From Nitrosomonas sp. Is79A3 (lineage in GTDB: Bacteria; Pseudomonadota; Gammaproteobacteria; Burkholderiales; Nitrosomonadaceae), in assembly GCF_000219585.1 (NCBI RefSeq), contig NC_015731.1, positions 1,488,001 to 1,552,000 on the forward strand: DNA of 64,000 nucleotides, written 5' to 3'. Below, one piece after another: positions 44,671-52,008 of the stretch. The notes below the pieces were generated by a model, which saw only the letters and a program-made list of their open reading frames with translations, made no database searches and was not told the DNA's origin. Position 1 is the stretch's first letter. Each line of letters opens with the position of its first letter. Both the position numbers and the translations under genes were made by a program.

Positions 44671-45411
44671 CTACATAAATGAAATTGGCATTTCATTCCA
44701 CACTCTGCCATTCAAAATACGTCCATTTTGTTTTTTTGCGCGCTTTTTGCCATCAGCTCCCCAGCCTCCCCATTGCTTAAAGAAAAAGGCAACTTTGGCT
44801 TCTTTGCATTGTTCTTGAATCGCATCAACCCAATCCTGTTTCATTGGTCGTGCTTTTGGCCCAGATTCACCACCTACAATAACCCAATGAATATTGGTCA
44901 GATTAATTTTACCGATATCTTCCAGCAAAGGCTCGACTGAAAGAAAACGAATTCCAGCATTAATTTGACGTAATTGATCTATTCGAGGAATACCGTATTG
45001 TTTATCCTCAACAGAAACTCCTAGCCAAGCGTTGGATGGTGCTTGTTTTCCAGAAAAATATTCAGCCATGCGTTCAGCACGTTTGGTCAATATTTGAAAA
45101 GTATGGTGGCTAGCACTGTAAATAGTTTCAAATACCCGATCTATGTATTCAAATGGTACCTCTTCATGGAAAAGATCAGACATAGAATTAACAAAGTAAA
45201 TTGTTGGTATTCTACGTTTTAGAGGATCATTCAAACGCTGCGGTACTAGAGATAACTTAAATCCATTTTCATATCCTGGCGTTCCCATAGCTTTCAGACG
45301 TTGTGCCATAGATTCTGCATAACAATTTTTGCAGCCTGGAGATACTTTTGTACATCCCACAACTGGATTCCAGGTTTGCTCCGTCCATTCAATACTACTT
45401 GTTGTGGTCAT
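44671..45411 (-). CDS. DUF5131 (phage Gp37/Gp68-like) three-Cys protein
   Basis: 246 residues. The start SIEWTEQTWNPVVGCTKVSP, then GCKNCYAESMAQRL, is the DUF5131 signature, with Cys in C-x(6)-C-x-x-C spacing similar to radical-SAM sites. The body (YFVNSMSDLFHEEVPFEYID, LTKRAERM, LGVSVEDKQYG, VIVGGESGPKARPM) is also standard for the family. It may be an iron-sulfur enzyme that acts with TcmP. An AT-rich promoter lies just upstream. Confidence 0.9.
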   Translation of the reverse strand: MTTTSSIEWTEQTWNPVVGCTKVSPGCKNCYAESMAQRLKAMGTPGYENGFKLSLVPQRLNDPLKRRIPTIYFVNSMSDLFHEEVPFEYIDRVFETIYSASHHTFQILTKRAERMAEYFSGKQAPSNAWLGVSVEDKQYGIPRIDQLRQINAGIRFLSVEPLLEDIGKINLTNIHWVIVGGESGPKARPMKQDWVDAIQEQCKEAKVAFFFKQWGGWGADGKKRAKKQNGRILNGRVWNEMPISFM

Positions 45412-45440
45412 AATTTATTTCCTTTTACTATCTAAAGTAT

Positions 45441-45446
45441 ATTATA
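45441..45446 (-). promoter_or_regulatory. Possible -10 box for the DUF5131-TcmP operon
   Basis: On the minus strand TATAAT lies 30 bases before the DUF5131 start, in an AT-rich stretch that also holds AAAAGGAA as ribosome binding site. No clear -35 was found. It suggests that the pair is transcribed independently of the phage late genes. Confidence 0.4.
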
Positions 45447-45462
45447 AGTAAGTCATTCTTGC

Positions 45463-45936
45463 TTACCTCAACACACTATACCCACGTCCGGCCATGCAGC
45501 GCGCGATCATTTGATTGTGGGTGAGCGCTTCGTTTCCTAGTCCTCCGATTGCTCCACCAGCTGCGCCTGCTGCCGCCATCATTCCGGCATCTACGCCAAC
45601 GATTGCGCCAATTAATGCCGCCGTTCCGGCTCCTACCGCAGCGCCACCTAACGTGTTGCCAGCATAGTTTGTGTTATCTGCGGCGATGGCGCGGCATTGG
45701 ATGAGATCGCCTTCGTAATTACAGCCTTTGCATGATGCAGGATCAACTACCGGGCGGTAACCACTAGAATTTTGTTTCGATTTCATGCTTTGGCGCACGA
45801 GTTCGGCTTTCTGCTCGTAAGTTAATGATGGGTCAGCTAGAGCACGGTCAAGTTGCTGTCTTTCAATTTCCCGACGTTCGTGCGGCAATTGGCAGCCTGC
45901 GATTATTACAGCAATCAAAATAATCAGTAGTTTCAC
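45463..45936 (-). CDS. Glycine-zipper lipoprotein
   Basis: 157 residues. A lipobox (IAGC) lies near residue 15. Residues about 95-135 hold a Gly/Ala-zipper segment (LGGAAVGAGTAALIGAIVG, then AAAGAAGGAIGG). The C-terminus ends RCMAGRGYSVLR, a tail common in glycine-zipper outer membrane lipoproteins. It starts by overlap with the small membrane protein before it. A role in envelope disruption or lysis is possible, but no holin or Rz pair is clear. Confidence 0.7.
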   Translation of the reverse strand: MKLLIILIAVIIAGCQLPHERREIERQQLDRALADPSLTYEQKAELVRQSMKSKQNSSGYRPVVDPASCKGCNYEGDLIQCRAIAADNTNYAGNTLGGAAVGAGTAALIGAIVGVDAGMMAAAGAAGGAIGGLGNEALTHNQMIARCMAGRGYSVLR

Positions 45937-46151
45937 AGAGTTTTTCCTTGTTTAATTTTCTTTGCCAAATCCAGATCTTTGATTTTTCCACATGCCACAT
46001 CCCCATCGTCACCCTCTATGCATAGATAATGCACAACATGTAATGTTTCCTCCGGCCATATGGTTTGCCCAAATCTCATTCCCACAACTTGCAATATGCC
46101 AAGCAACACACCAAGCAAGCATAAAACAATAAGCGTTTTAAATGTTTTCAC
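45933..46151 (-). CDS. Small single-pass membrane protein
   Basis: 72 residues with one N-terminal transmembrane helix (KTLIVLCLLGVLLGILQVVG), then a soluble part with two Cys. It overlaps the lipoprotein gene by 4 bases. Such an overlapping inner-membrane/lipoprotein pair recalls spanins, but the sequences do not prove it. Confidence 0.55.
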   Translation of the reverse strand: MKTFKTLIVLCLLGVLLGILQVVGMRFGQTIWPEETLHVVHYLCIEGDDGDVACGKIKDLDLAKKIKQGKTL

Positions 46152-46227
46152 AAGTTTAACCTTTTAATTAAAGTTTTCAGAATCCTTGCCGACAATGCTA
46201 TTGCACATAGAAGCCGCTTTACTAGGT

Positions 46228-46263
46228 CCGGTGATTGACTCCGTCTTTCATCGGGCTTTTTTT
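46228..46263 (+). terminator. Plus-strand terminator inside a minus-strand gene block
   Basis: CCGGTGA (46228-46234) can pair with TCATCGG (46248-46254) with one G-U, followed by GC and seven T. No plus-strand gene lies directly upstream, so it may block rightward readthrough from the terminase region. Confidence 0.5.
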
Positions 46264-46591
46264 ATAGACGTATGTCCGTAAACTTCCCGCAGTGCTTGCA
46301 TTTGCATTTGCTTTTCTTCTTGAACTCTCGGAGTAATGTAATATACCGCTTCTTCTCGCGCATGAAGCGCGTTTCCTCATTACATAGATGCTCCAGCACC
46401 CACATTGGATTTAGCAGCGTTTTACAATCTTTGCATTCAACCTGCGCACTTTTGGAATCTATGAGAAATTTTCTGTGCTCGCAGAAATTAGGATCACTAA
46501 ATAATTTCCTGCCATCAATTAGCTCGACTTCTGCCTTGTATTTTTGATACCTGACAACTGAGAGATCGGTTATTTTTTTATCGTCCGTCAT
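46262..46591 (-). CDS. Phage zinc-finger-like protein
   Basis: 109 residues. Cys/His pairs CEHRKF, CKDCKTLLNPMWVLEHLC and CKCKHCGKF suggest two zinc sites. The LNPMWVLEHL segment is one I recall from phage proteins near late regulators. It overlaps the next gene by 4 bases. Confidence 0.55.
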   Translation of the reverse strand: MTDDKKITDLSVVRYQKYKAEVELIDGRKLFSDPNFCEHRKFLIDSKSAQVECKDCKTLLNPMWVLEHLCNEETRFMREKKRYITLLREFKKKSKCKCKHCGKFTDIRL

Positions 46592-47001
46592 TCTATAAAC
46601 TCAATGGATTGGCAAGTTTTCTGGATATGCCGACAGAACGCCTTGGGGCTTGTCCAGTATGGAGTCCACCAAAAAAAATGGTCCTCCAAATGACTTTTAC
46701 ACATAGCTCTATAGTCTTTGCCAAGCCGCTTGTTATTTGACGCTGCTATCAAATTTTTCCGAGCTGCTCCTCTGGCAGAGAACCTCTTCTTACATTGATA
46801 AAACTTGATGCAGCGCTCATCTTTCCCATCCAACCATTTCCCTTCGAATCGGCCATCGATATAAATCATTACGTGCAGCTTCATCTTACAGGTCTCGACC
46901 GCCGCTGTAATGTCATAGCCATCACACTTGAGTTTTACCATGCCAAATGAATGGTGGAGCGTTCTTTCAATTTCTTCCCAACGTTGTTTTGATAGAGTCA
47001 T
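46588..47001 (-). CDS. Phage protein, unrecognised, upstream of the zinc-finger-like protein
   Basis: 137 residues, basic (KKRFSARGAARKNLIAASNN) with scattered Cys and an aromatic run (FFWWTPYW). It fits a small group of phage proteins of unknown role. It lies 11 bases after the Mor-family gene. Confidence 0.5.
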   Translation of the reverse strand: MTLSKQRWEEIERTLHHSFGMVKLKCDGYDITAAVETCKMKLHVMIYIDGRFEGKWLDGKDERCIKFYQCKKRFSARGAARKNLIAASNNKRLGKDYRAMCKSHLEDHFFWWTPYWTSPKAFCRHIQKTCQSIEFIE

Positions 47002-47012
47002 TTGCTCACCAT

Positions 47013-47399
47013 TTAAAACAAATCCATTTGATTATCATTCTGATCGCAACCCGACAGAATCCGCCTGATGTGGCGTTCAGTGGTTTGGTATTTCAGTGCG
47101 AGTTGTCTTTGGCTTAAGAATGAATATTCTTGCCTAATCGAGATATTTCTAAGCGCCGTGTTGGCCAAGGTGGCTTTTGGGATTTCAAGCACTTCGCCGC
47201 CAAAACGATCAGTCATGTATTCCGCTGATTCGCGTCCTATGATTTCAACCAGGTCATGATCTGGTCTAAGTGTTTTAGGCACGTACAACCGCACTCCGCC
47301 GTATTTGGCTACCAGCTTGAGCGTGGCTTTTATTCCGATCAGCTCGCTGATTTCAAGCAGGATGCCGGGGAGTAGGGATTGGTCTATTTCATGCGTCAT
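47013..47399 (-). CDS. Mor-family transcription activator
   Basis: 128 residues. The C-terminal half has ALRNISIRQEYSFLSQRQLA and LKYQTTERHIRRILSG, the Mor/C helix-turn-helix pattern. The N-terminal half (ISELIGIKATLKLVAKYGG, then RLYVPKTL) is the dimer part. Mor activates middle transcription in phage Mu. Here it heads a minus-strand cluster with two small phage proteins and the membrane/lipoprotein pair, and may switch on late genes. Confidence 0.82.
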   Translation of the reverse strand: MTHEIDQSLLPGILLEISELIGIKATLKLVAKYGGVRLYVPKTLRPDHDLVEIIGRESAEYMTDRFGGEVLEIPKATLANTALRNISIRQEYSFLSQRQLALKYQTTERHIRRILSGCDQNDNQMDLF

Positions 47400-47563
47400 G
47401 TTCTTTGCTCAAGCATTCTGTTCAGTTTGCGATTTTGTGAAAGTTGCATGGTTTGTTGATTTTTCAGCCCTCATTTGTGGTCGATAAAATCAACATCGCT
47501 ATTTAATTCGGTGAGAATTTTTCTTTTGAAGGATTGCATTTCAGCATATTCCTCAGCATCAAC

Positions 47564-47588
47564 GCCTGATTCAATCAGGCATTTTTTT
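47564..47588 (+). terminator. Plus-strand hairpin terminator in the gap above Mor
   Basis: GCCTGAT (47564-47570) pairs with ATCAGGC (47574-47580) around a 3-base loop, followed by seven T. No plus-strand gene precedes it. The rest of the 488-base gap 47400-47886 is AT-rich and I see no supported gene in it. It probably holds promoters for Mor and for the gene at 47887. Confidence 0.6.
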
Positions 47589-47886
47589 CCTTCAAAACAT
47601 ATCGATAATATTTGCGTTTAACAGATTTATTGCGCGTGTAGCGCATATGCCAGCAGAGATTATTCAGCCTAGAAAACATATTTGCAGGATAAAAACAGAA
47701 TTTAGCGACAGGAAAAACAAAATATAAACCTGTTTAGCAATAAGGGAAAAACAGTAGGATTAAACTCCATGCTACTATTGTGGATCTTAATCTGCCCTGT
47801 TATTTAAATGGGGAAAATAAATGAAAATCCATTCAAGATTATGAGACTTTTATTGTTGGATATACAACTTGTGAATCAAATTTGTA

Positions 47887-48540
47887 ATGTACATTCCTAA
47901 TTACATCGGAAAGAGTCCCGACGAAATTATTGGCATTGATTTGTTTGACTCAGCTAGCTATCTCTACCGCAGCATGGCATGGCTTGACTACCACAAAAGA
48001 ACAAAGAAATTTTCTTCATTGCTATACGCTTGCGCTGAAGGCCGTAACGGTATCGAGTATTTACTTTTCGAGGAATTAGTCATTAGTACTGGTGCCAACC
48101 TATCGGTTGAAAAATACAAGAAGTGCGTAAATGAAAAGAATCTCTTTAAGAGGACAATTGCTCAATTAAGCCCGGATTATGAGCTCCTTCAAATTTTTTC
48201 CCAGATTATTTTATCGCTTGAACCTTCAGCACCGAAACTTATTTATTGGGATCATTCGTCGTTGATGAAAGCATGGGGTGTTCTATCAAGATATCTGCAT
48301 TGGTCTGGTGCGCGGAACCTCACTTCAGAAAATGCCGTTTGGTTAGATTCTGCTCGGCTAGCTGTCCATGATGTACTGGAACCGATTTGGCTAAAAATCA
48401 CCTCTGGACAAAGCGGTCTGATGCATCCTAATAACATGGTGCCGATAGTTCACGAAATATGGGAGCGTTTCCGGTCGGGTGAAATTGACGCCTCTGCGGC
48501 AAAATTTCAGCTTAAATTCCTGGAACCAGTTGTTCCATAA
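47887..48540 (+). CDS. Unrecognised protein, possible prophage cargo
   Basis: 217 residues, helical with many aromatics (SYLYRSMAWLDYHKRTKKF, then LIYWDHSSLMKAWGVLSRYL). No signal peptide or membrane segment. Its strand and AT-rich upstream region set it apart from the Mor cluster and the tail cluster on either side. Independent expression in the lysogen is possible. Confidence 0.45.
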   Translation: MYIPNYIGKSPDEIIGIDLFDSASYLYRSMAWLDYHKRTKKFSSLLYACAEGRNGIEYLLFEELVISTGANLSVEKYKKCVNEKNLFKRTIAQLSPDYELLQIFSQIILSLEPSAPKLIYWDHSSLMKAWGVLSRYLHWSGARNLTSENAVWLDSARLAVHDVLEPIWLKITSGQSGLMHPNNMVPIVHEIWERFRSGEIDASAAKFQLKFLEPVVP

Positions 48541-48556
48541 AAGAGGTCAGCAGACT

Positions 48557-48934
48557 ATGGTAAGGTTATTTGCGTTAGCACTCGTAGTAATATCAAACAT
48601 TGCATATGCTGCTGAGACATATATATGTATCGCTGAAGCGGGAGCCGGTGTAGAGCATGGCGATAAAGGAATCCACGCAGCGATATACGACGTTAGTAAT
48701 AAAAAATATATTCAAAGCAATGAACAAGGCGAGTGGGTAGTAAAAGAGTTAGGCAACGAAATTCCAATATTTGACAAGTGTATTAGTTCGTCATTTTGCG
48801 AACGTAAGGAAATGTATGGCGGTACATTTATAAGGGGGCCAGACGGCGTTTTTACTATAGTGTGGCTTACCGGAAACAAAGAGGCGTTAACAATGCTTGT
48901 AGCAAAGGGTCGATGCTCAAAAGTCAGTCATTAA
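48557..48934 (+). CDS. Secreted small protein, unrecognised
   Basis: 125 residues from the ATG at 48557; the open frame starts earlier within the previous gene. A signal peptide covers residues 1-19 (MVRLFALALVVISNIAYA). The mature part has four Cys (YICIAEAG, FDKCISSSFCERKE and GRCSK), likely as two disulfides. It is transcribed with the gene before, 16 bases away. Lysogenic conversion or immunity cargo is possible. Confidence 0.55.
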   Translation: MVRLFALALVVISNIAYAAETYICIAEAGAGVEHGDKGIHAAIYDVSNKKYIQSNEQGEWVVKELGNEIPIFDKCISSSFCERKEMYGGTFIRGPDGVFTIVWLTGNKEALTMLVAKGRCSKVSH

Positions 48935-49004
48935 AGGCAAGAACTATTAAACTCTGTTTGGCAATAAGAGGAAGTCAGGATAAAGATAATCCGCGTCAGG
49001 GATC

Positions 49005-49024
49005 GGGCAGCATGCCCCATTTTT
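49005..49024 (+). terminator. Weak terminator after the cargo pair
   Basis: GGGCA pairs with TGCCC around a 3-base loop, followed by C-A and five T. The position between two convergent gene sets fits, but the stem is short. Confidence 0.4.
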
Positions 49025-49063
49025 GGGTAATACCATGATGTGTTAGTTGATGCCGTATGCTTA

Positions 49064-51085
49064 TCAATTACTTAACCCACCAGTAACAATATGAGCAATA
49101 CGCCGGTCTTTGACATCCTGACCCACTTCCGGTTGCGCTGAAGCGATAACGTTCTGGTTCCTGCTGCCAGTGCTTGCCAATGGCTCTACAATTGATGGCT
49201 CATCCGCTGGCAATTGAGGTGAAGGCATTCTGGGTGATTCTGGTACTTGCGCGTGAGCGGTTTGGACATTACCCACGGTTGCGGCATAACGCTTATCCAG
49301 TGCAACCCGGTTAGTATCAATATACTCTGCTGCCGTTCGGCTATTTGCTCCGTAGTTAAGATTCATCGATCTCTGGGTATTGGCTGATAAATCAGCCTTC
49401 GATTTTCCACCCACAGATCCGCGTATGATCTCTTGTGCGGCACTTGGTCCAAGCTGGTGCATCATGTAAATATTTTCTGCTGTGACCGGCAATCCTGCTT
49501 TTTTAAGCATAGCCATGTTCTGGCTTGTTAATTTCATGCCGCCTTCAATGTTCTGATCGACATCAAACCGATTCTTTATGCCCACGCCTGATGCTGTTTG
49601 GCCGGTGAATTGAAATAACCCAAGAGCGCCTGTTTTGCTTATAGCATTAGGATTGCCGCCGCTTTCCATGGCTGCTATTTTCTGCATCATTACCGGGTCA
49701 AGACCATGTTTCTTGGCCTGGGCTGATATCTTATCCTGTATTTCTTGGGACATACCGCCTGGAATATTGGCTGATGTGTTGGCCGCGCTTGTCTTTAACG
49801 CGCGTATACGTTGCGCTTCAGCATCGGTATAGGTTCCATATTTCGCCAGATCATCGCCGCCTTTGATACCGTCAAACATCGCTTTGTGACGATATCCTTT
49901 AAGCGTTACATTCTCTAATACTGATCCGGTTTTAGCTTTTGCGACATCATAAGCACGTTTTACAGAGTCCGTTACGCCAGATACTTTCTCGGAGATTTTT
50001 TCAGCTACCGGCTTTATTGCTTTTGGGATATCAATGCCAAGCTTATCTTTTACAAATCCCGTGAAAGCGTTCCAGAATGAGTCTATTTTGCTTCCGATGC
50101 TGCTGAGTACATTGTTGAATTTCTCTGTTGTGGAATCCCATGCGCTAAGAATCTTGGTTGCTACTGTTTTAAAATCAGTTACAGTAGACTCCCATGCTTT
50201 GCCAATTGCCCCGCCGGTTATGGAAGCCCCGGAAGCAATGAATGGCAATGCCATAGCAAGTATCGGGAGAATGTATCTCCTTAGCCAGCTGCTATCGCCG
50301 CCTGATGCATCGCCACCGGCTGGATTTTCTTCAATATTCTTGAGGCTTTTATTGGCAGCTTTATTGAAAACCGTTTCATCCCTGCGGAATAGCTTTATTT
50401 CACCGAATATTTTCCTAAACCATCTGAAAGTATCTTTTTGTTCCCGCCCGGTACCGGCTGTCAGGATCTCATAACCGCGCGCCATGGGCTGCGCTACTTC
50501 GCTGAATGCTTTGATTGCCGGATCAGTCTCTTCCATCCCGCTGCTGGCAGAACTCACAGCATTGGCAATCTTTTCCGCTGCCATGCTCACCGTGCTATCT
50601 TCGTAGGGTGGCGGGCTATCAACATACCTATCGTTGCTGCCAGCACTTTCATTGCCGAATAACGGGCTGCTGCTGCCATTCTTTGTAAATCGCCCGGTTT
50701 TCGTGTCTCTTTCAGCGCTTGCGCTCGGTTTTGCCCGTGATCTGATATTGCCCGGTGTTACTGCGGGCTTCAATGGTTCTAGTAAAGCCTTGCGGGTGAC
50801 GGTGGCCGGTGCTGCTGAGACAGGCGAATTATTATTGGATTGGCGTGCGACATCATCCCTTCGCTGCGGTACGGCTACGGGTTGCTGCGGTATGCGTTCG
50901 TTGTCACTCTTGCGATTGGTTGATACTTGCCTGTCAGATGGTAATCCGGACACAACCTTTCCACTGAGCGCCAGTCTAACGGCTCTCATGTCATTCCTGA
51001 TATCGCTCCATAGATCGAACGTTCTATTTAGGTCGAGCGGTTCGCCTATCAGGAATCCTTGATTGTCGCTTTTAATATTTGCCAT
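49064..51085 (-). CDS. Tail-associated lytic transglycosylase
   Basis: 673 residues. The N-terminal ~270 residues are low-complexity and polar, and one hydrophobic segment lies near 270-290 (YILPILAMALPFIASG). Residues about 440-590 form a lytic transglycosylase domain: AQAKKHGLDPVMMQKIAAME with the catalytic Glu, GALGLFQFTG and AENIYMMHQLGPSAAQEI. It probably opens the cell wall during DNA injection. It ends a minus-strand set of three virion genes. Confidence 0.8.
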   Translation of the reverse strand: MANIKSDNQGFLIGEPLDLNRTFDLWSDIRNDMRAVRLALSGKVVSGLPSDRQVSTNRKSDNERIPQQPVAVPQRRDDVARQSNNNSPVSAAPATVTRKALLEPLKPAVTPGNIRSRAKPSASAERDTKTGRFTKNGSSSPLFGNESAGSNDRYVDSPPPYEDSTVSMAAEKIANAVSSASSGMEETDPAIKAFSEVAQPMARGYEILTAGTGREQKDTFRWFRKIFGEIKLFRRDETVFNKAANKSLKNIEENPAGGDASGGDSSWLRRYILPILAMALPFIASGASITGGAIGKAWESTVTDFKTVATKILSAWDSTTEKFNNVLSSIGSKIDSFWNAFTGFVKDKLGIDIPKAIKPVAEKISEKVSGVTDSVKRAYDVAKAKTGSVLENVTLKGYRHKAMFDGIKGGDDLAKYGTYTDAEAQRIRALKTSAANTSANIPGGMSQEIQDKISAQAKKHGLDPVMMQKIAAMESGGNPNAISKTGALGLFQFTGQTASGVGIKNRFDVDQNIEGGMKLTSQNMAMLKKAGLPVTAENIYMMHQLGPSAAQEIIRGSVGGKSKADLSANTQRSMNLNYGANSRTAAEYIDTNRVALDKRYAATVGNVQTAHAQVPESPRMPSPQLPADEPSIVEPLASTGSRNQNVIASAQPEVGQDVKDRRIAHIVTGGLSN

Positions 51086-51093
51086 GTGGTTAT

Positions 51094-52005
51094 CTACAAT
51101 TTAATAAAAGTGTCTAGTTGGGAAAAAACCATTTGGATTTCCTGCATCGCATCATCGCGCCGGGATAGGCTTATTTCCAGATTCGATGGCCTGAACCATC
51201 CAATGCTCTCGTAAGCTTCCGCTGGTGTGCTTTGTCTAGTGATAAAGGAATGCACGATCTTGAACTGTATGGCGTACTGGCTAGGAGTGCCGGTGGTGCC
51301 ATCCTGGGATATGGTTGCCGCATGATGTTGCTCATACCAGCGTTTTATCGTGCCGTACTGATCATCCATTGTGGTTACGCGCAACTCAACAGGTTCGCTG
51401 CTTTGAGGGAAATCAAGAACAGCACCGCCTACCTTGCGTTTATCTGCGGATATGGTCAGTGGTGTGTAATCAAGCTCCGTGGCGAACAGATTGAACCACT
51501 GCGATATCCAATCACCCATAAGCGCGCTTGATACCTCAATCAGAAACAGATTCTTTTTCGATAGCCGGGCATTTCGCATCGTTTGGTAGATTTGCCGGGC
51601 TTCAGTAGGCGTGATGCCGCCAAATAGTGGCGTTGGTCTGCCCCAATATTTGATTTGTGAAGCGATGCCGCTCATTCCCGGTAGAAAATCATTCAGCAAT
51701 CCGGAATCGAGTACGCGCAGACCGGCAGCATTAACATCGCCGCGCATTAAATCGCCCACGACACCGCCGCCCACGTTCAATGCTCTATGGGCTTCGATAG
51801 GGATATGCTGGTTAATCGCATTCCTGACCACATTGGTTGCCATGGCTCCGCCAATGTTCGTTACGGCCTGAGCTAACTCACCGCCACCCATCATGCTTGC
51901 TGCTTTGCTGCTTATTGCGCCTGTGATTGACGTGGTGCCAGAAATGGTCGCTCCAATCGTTCCTTGCCTGGATAGCGATTCTGATACGTTATTGTATAAG
52001 GACAT
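51094..52005 (-). CDS. Tail-tube/baseplate-like virion protein
   Basis: 303 residues. The first ~130 are Gly/Ala-rich and hydrophobic. The second half (NLFLIEVSSALMGDWISQWF, ELDYTPLTISADKRKVGGAV, MDDQYGTIKRWYEQHH) resembles a tail-tube or baseplate tube-initiator fold. It sits 3 bases from the portal gene and 8 from the transglycosylase gene. The exact part is uncertain. Confidence 0.5.
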   Translation of the reverse strand: MSLYNNVSESLSRQGTIGATISGTTSITGAISSKAASMMGGGELAQAVTNIGGAMATNVVRNAINQHIPIEAHRALNVGGGVVGDLMRGDVNAAGLRVLDSGLLNDFLPGMSGIASQIKYWGRPTPLFGGITPTEARQIYQTMRNARLSKKNLFLIEVSSALMGDWISQWFNLFATELDYTPLTISADKRKVGGAVLDFPQSSEPVELRVTTMDDQYGTIKRWYEQHHAATISQDGTTGTPSQYAIQFKIVHSFITRQSTPAEAYESIGWFRPSNLEISLSRRDDAMQEIQMVFSQLDTFIKL

Positions 52006-52008
52006 GGG

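Noticed and set aside
45463..46151. Inner and outer membrane spanin pair
   Set aside because: The overlap and topology recall spanins, but the glycine-zipper lipoprotein is longer than usual and has no Rz/Rz1 features. Kept as a lipoprotein and a membrane protein.
50034..50474. Plus-strand frame of 146 codons opposite the transglycosylase gene
   Set aside because: Shadow frame with no start signal; the opposite strand has the recognisable domains.
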